From Streptomyces buecherae (GTDB lineage Bacteria > Actinomycetota > Actinomycetes > Streptomycetales > Streptomycetaceae), in NCBI RefSeq assembly GCF_014295035.1, contig NZ_CP060404.1, positions 5,682,501 through 5,746,500 on the forward strand: a stretch of 64,000 nucleotides of DNA, given 5' to 3'. Positions 61,458 through 64,000 of the stretch are shown piece after piece (position 1 is the stretch's first letter; each line of letters starts with the position of its first letter). A program made the translations under genes and the position numbers. The notes beneath the pieces are model-generated. The model made no database searches, was not told the origin of the DNA, and worked only from the letters and a program-made list of their open reading frames with translations.

Positions 61458-61708
61458 AAGTCTCGCGTTCCTGGGATGGGCCTTGATGAGCAAGGGGGGC
61501 AAAAGGAAAGGGTAATGGCCAACGGGAGCCGCTCCGTAAGCTCGATCGGCTCTCGGCCACCGATCCCGGGCCCCGTAAGCGCGAAGGGTGTTCGATCGAT
61601 GACTGTCCGTGATGTGCGCCGTCGCTGCTGTCGTACGCCCCACCTGCTCCCGGGTCGGGACTTGGTTTCCGCCCCCCGCGTGAGCCGGAAATGCGGGATC
61701 ATGTGCGC

Positions 61709-62356
61709 ATGACCGAGGTGTCCTCGCTCACAGGACGGTTGCTCGTCGCCACACCGGCGCTTGCCGACCCGAACTTCGACCGTGCCGTCGTGCTCCTGCT
61801 CGATCATGACGAGGAGGGCTCGCTCGGCGTCGTGCTCAACCGGCCGACCCCGGTCGGCGTCGGCGACATCCTCGAATCCTGGGCCGCGCTGGCGGGCGAG
61901 CCGGGCGTGGTCTTCCAGGGCGGCCCGGTGTCGCTGGACTCGGCGCTCGGCGTCGCCGTCGTGCCGGGTGAGTCGATCGAGGGCGACCGGGTGCCGAACT
62001 CGGGCCCGCCGTCGACCGGCGAGGGCGCGGCCACCCGCTCCCGGGCGCGTGTGCGCCGGGGCGACCCCATCGGCTGGCGCCGGGTGCACGGCGCGATCGG
62101 CCTGGTCGACCTGGAGGCCCCGCCGGAGCTGCTCGCCTCGGCGGTCGGCTCGCTGCGGATCTTCGCGGGGTACGCCGGGTGGGGGCCGGGCCAGTTGGAA
62201 GAGGAGCTGGTCGAGGGCGCGTGGTACGTCGTGGAGTCGGAGCCCGGCGACGTGTCGTCGCCCGATCCGGAGCAGTTGTGGCGCTCCGTGCTGCGGCGGC
62301 AGCGCAGCGAGTTGGCGATGGTGGCCACGTACCCGGACGACGCCTCGCTCAACTGA
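61709..62356 (+). CDS. YqgE/AlgH family protein
   Basis: A 215-residue protein of the YqgE/AlgH family, function unclear. It begins TEVSSLTGRLLVATPALADPNFDRAVVLLL, with HDEEGSLGVVLNRPT, VFQGGPVSLDSALGVA, LRIFAGYAGWGPGQLEEEL and the end WRSVLRRQRSELAMVATYPDDASLN. A 25-residue Ser/Arg-rich insert (NSGPPSTGEGAATRSRARVR) sits in the middle; other members I recall lack most of it. ATG 61709; an earlier ATG in frame adds six residues. Confidence 0.9.
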   Translation: MTEVSSLTGRLLVATPALADPNFDRAVVLLLDHDEEGSLGVVLNRPTPVGVGDILESWAALAGEPGVVFQGGPVSLDSALGVAVVPGESIEGDRVPNSGPPSTGEGAATRSRARVRRGDPIGWRRVHGAIGLVDLEAPPELLASAVGSLRIFAGYAGWGPGQLEEELVEGAWYVVESEPGDVSSPDPEQLWRSVLRRQRSELAMVATYPDDASLN

Positions 62357-62775
62357 CGGCACCTTGCTCAACTGACGGCGACGCGGCGCCCGGCTCGGTC
62401 GTCGGCGCGGGGCGGTGGGCTGGTGGCCGGGGCGCCGGTCGAGGCCGTTCGCGGGTGGTCGGCCCGCTGGATGTGGACATCGGTGTGCCCGGTCGGCGCG
62501 CTGCTCGGCGGGCCGGACCCGGGCAGGTAGGGGCGCTGTCGGGGGTGGGGCGGGCCTGATGGGCGAGGGTGTCGTCCCGGTGGGCGGTCGCCGTGTGGTT
62601 CCCGTTCTTGCAGGTCGAAGCCCCGGGGGGTGGCGTTGGTCGGGGTGGGCGAGCCGTGGCGAAAAGTAGTTCAACGTTAAACCAGCTTGGGTCATGCTGG
62701 GAGTGGAGCTGGCGGTCGCCGGACGGCCAGGCCCGCCCCCGTGTCAACGGAGACCCGCAAAGGAGCTGATCTGAC
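62357..62775 (+). promoter_or_regulatory. VOC gene upstream region with palindrome
   Basis: A 419-base spacer. At 62668-62683 lies agttcaacgttaaacc, built on the palindrome AACGTT with near-matching flanks, a pattern seen at MarR-family operators. It lies about 95 bases before the VOC start and in an AT-richer zone. No MarR gene is in the window. Confidence 0.4.
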
Positions 62776-63306
62776 GTGAGCCAGACCCTTCCGCTGCGCC
62801 TGCACCACCACGCGTGGATAACCGACGACCAGGAAGCCACCCGACGCTTCTACGAGGACGTGATCGGTCTGCCGCTGGTGGCCACCTGGAGCGAGCGGGA
62901 CGTGCTGTTCGGCGCCGAGCGCGCCTACTCCCACACCTTCTACGGCCTCGCCGACGGCGGAGCCCTGGCCTTCTTCCAGTTCGCCAACCCCGAGGACCAG
63001 CGGGAGTTTCGGACCGACGTCCACTTCACGCCCTTCCGGCACATCGCCTTCAAGGTCGAGCGGGAGACCCAGGACGCGATGCGCGAGCGCGTCGCCGAGG
63101 CCGGCTACGCGGAGCCCGACACCTTCGTCGTGGACCACGGCTACTGCGTCTCGCTGTACGTCACGGACCCCAACGGGCTCATGCTGGAGTTCGTCGTCGA
63201 CCACCCCGACGTGGCACGGATCGACGCCGAACGGCGTACGACGGCGCACGCCGATCTCGCCCGCTGGCTCGCCGGCGACCACACCAGCAACAACACCTGG
63301 CGCTGA
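62776..63306 (+). CDS. VOC family protein (glyoxalase/dioxygenase fold)
   Basis: A 176-residue metalloenzyme of the vicinal-oxygen-chelate superfamily. Two beta-alpha-beta-beta-beta modules are visible. Metal ligands are likely the His of LRLHHHAWITDD, the His of FRHIAFKVERE and the Glu of LMLEFVVDHP; Tyr in HGYCVSLYVTDPNG is typical of ring-cleavage dioxygenases. The substrate is not predictable. GTG start with aaggagctgat about 8 bases upstream. A divergent LysR-type gene follows convergently. Confidence 0.88.
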   Translation: MSQTLPLRLHHHAWITDDQEATRRFYEDVIGLPLVATWSERDVLFGAERAYSHTFYGLADGGALAFFQFANPEDQREFRTDVHFTPFRHIAFKVERETQDAMRERVAEAGYAEPDTFVVDHGYCVSLYVTDPNGLMLEFVVDHPDVARIDAERRTTAHADLARWLAGDHTSNNTWR

Positions 63307-63358
63307 CGCCGGGCCGGCCCGTGGCGAAGGCGCCGTTCTGGGCTCGGCCGTCCCCGGC

Positions 63359-64000
63359 TCAGGCGCTGGCGGGCCAGTTCGCGCTGGTCATGGCGTAGTA
63401 CTGGGCCGCCAGCGGATGGGCGCCGCGGGCCGGGATGGCCAGGTGGACGGCGACCGGGGGCGCGTTCTTCAGGCGTACGAAGCGGATGCCGGGGTGCGTG
63501 TGGCGCTGGGCGACCGACTCCGGGGCGACGCCGACGCCGTGGCCGGCCGCCACCGCCTCCAGCCATTCGTCGAAGTTGCCGCTGGTGCACGCCAGGGTGG
63601 GGCGCCGGCCCGCGGGCCACAGCTCGGGGCGGGTGGTGCCGGTGACGGTGTTGACCACGAGCGGCAGGTCGGCCAGTTCGGTCCAGTCCAGGACGCGGCG
63701 GCGGGCCAGCGGCGCCGCCGCCCCCGCCGCGCTGCGCGCGACCACCGCGACCCGCGCCTCATGGGCGACCACCTTGCTGCGGACCGCGTGGTGACCGTCC
63801 TGCCGGTCCCGTGGCACCTCGCCGCGTACCACCGCCACGTCGCAGTCGCCGGTGTCCAGGCCGGCCAGCGGGGTGTCCCGGCGTACCAGGCGCACCCGGG
63901 CGCCGGTGGCGGACTCGAAGGCCGCGCTCAGACCGGCGCAGGCGAGCGGCAGCAGCGAGGTGAAGCCGAGCCGCAGCCTGGCGTGCCGGCAGGGCGCGCG
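63359..64000 (-). CDS. LysR-type transcriptional regulator, partial (5' end beyond window)
   Basis: The C-terminal effector-binding domain of a LysR regulator. Readable segments are LRLGFTSLLPLACAGLSAAFESATG, TGDCDVAVVRGEVP, LADLPLVVNTVTGTTRPELWPAG and VAAGHGVGVAPESVAQRHTHPGIRFVRL, ending PLAAQYYAMTSANWPASA. The frame continues past base 64000, so the helix-turn-helix part is outside. Convergent with the VOC gene; a functional link is possible but not shown. Confidence 0.85.
   Translation of the reverse strand, partial: RAPCRHARLRLGFTSLLPLACAGLSAAFESATGARVRLVRRDTPLAGLDTGDCDVAVVRGEVPRDRQDGHHAVRSKVVAHEARVAVVARSAAGAAAPLARRRVLDWTELADLPLVVNTVTGTTRPELWPAGRRPTLACTSGNFDEWLEAVAAGHGVGVAPESVAQRHTHPGIRFVRLKNAPPVAVHLAIPARGAHPLAAQYYAMTSANWPASA

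Overview
The window is high-GC actinobacterial DNA and almost certainly comes from a Streptomyces or a close relative. Four things point there: the mtrA-mtrB-lpqB-comF-hpf gene run, a giant NAD-glutamate dehydrogenase, a tandem PkaA/PkaB-type kinase pair, and an ssrA tag ending in ALAA. The gene content and order also match my memory of a conserved core segment of Streptomyces chromosomes; I could not run an alignment. I see no insertion sequence, transposase, phage gene, CRISPR array or tRNA. This is a housekeeping core region, not a genomic island.

Layout. 1-3109: 3' part of an rRNA operon (23S, 5S, terminator). 3235-9775: mtnA, then mtrA-mtrB-lpqB for envelope and developmental signalling. 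10296-13644: a ComF-type phosphoribosyltransferase, long-form hibernation factor HPF and a NarL-type response regulator. 13948-16221: a YcaQ-like DNA glycosylase and a GNAT acetyltransferase on the minus strand. 16835-22897: secA, an Rv3235-family gene, a DUF6912-type gene, a HAD phosphatase and a DJ-1/PfpI protein. 23389-28461: the 1690-residue NAD-glutamate dehydrogenase. 28574-34028 (minus): an ECF sigma factor with a SnoaL-like tail, an FBP/FusB-type zinc protein and a three-gene sugar ABC importer without its own ATPase. 34694-44023: an FHA-FtsK/SpoIIIE ATPase facing two membrane Ser/Thr kinases, then prfB. 44467-50387: a sortable NPPT-repeat wall protein, a mini zinc-ribbon membrane protein, ftsE-ftsX, a CtpA-like protease, smpB and ssrA (tmRNA). 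50890-58682: a lipoprotein, the nitrate-assimilation regulator NnaR (HemD-like plus winged helix), a CGNR zinc-finger protein, a HelD/HelR RNA polymerase recycling ATPase and NAD-malic enzyme. 59040-64000: HU, murA, a YqgE/AlgH protein, a VOC protein and the 3' part of a LysR gene cut by the window end.

The genes fall into functional groups: translation and ribosome rescue or hibernation (rRNA, HPF, prfB, smpB, ssrA, FBP), envelope growth and export (MtrAB-LpqB, SecA, FtsEX, CtpA-like protease, MurA, LAETG wall protein), and central nitrogen and carbon metabolism (GDH, NnaR, malic enzyme). No wholly unknown system is evident. The items most worth checking are the FHA-FtsK/kinase cluster, seven hairpin-forming repeats just downstream of ssrA, a permease with a large external insert, and a protease whose PDZ domain is split by a long disordered insert. 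Many proteins here carry Ala/Gly/Pro-rich insertions, and several intergenic spacers hold short tandem repeats.
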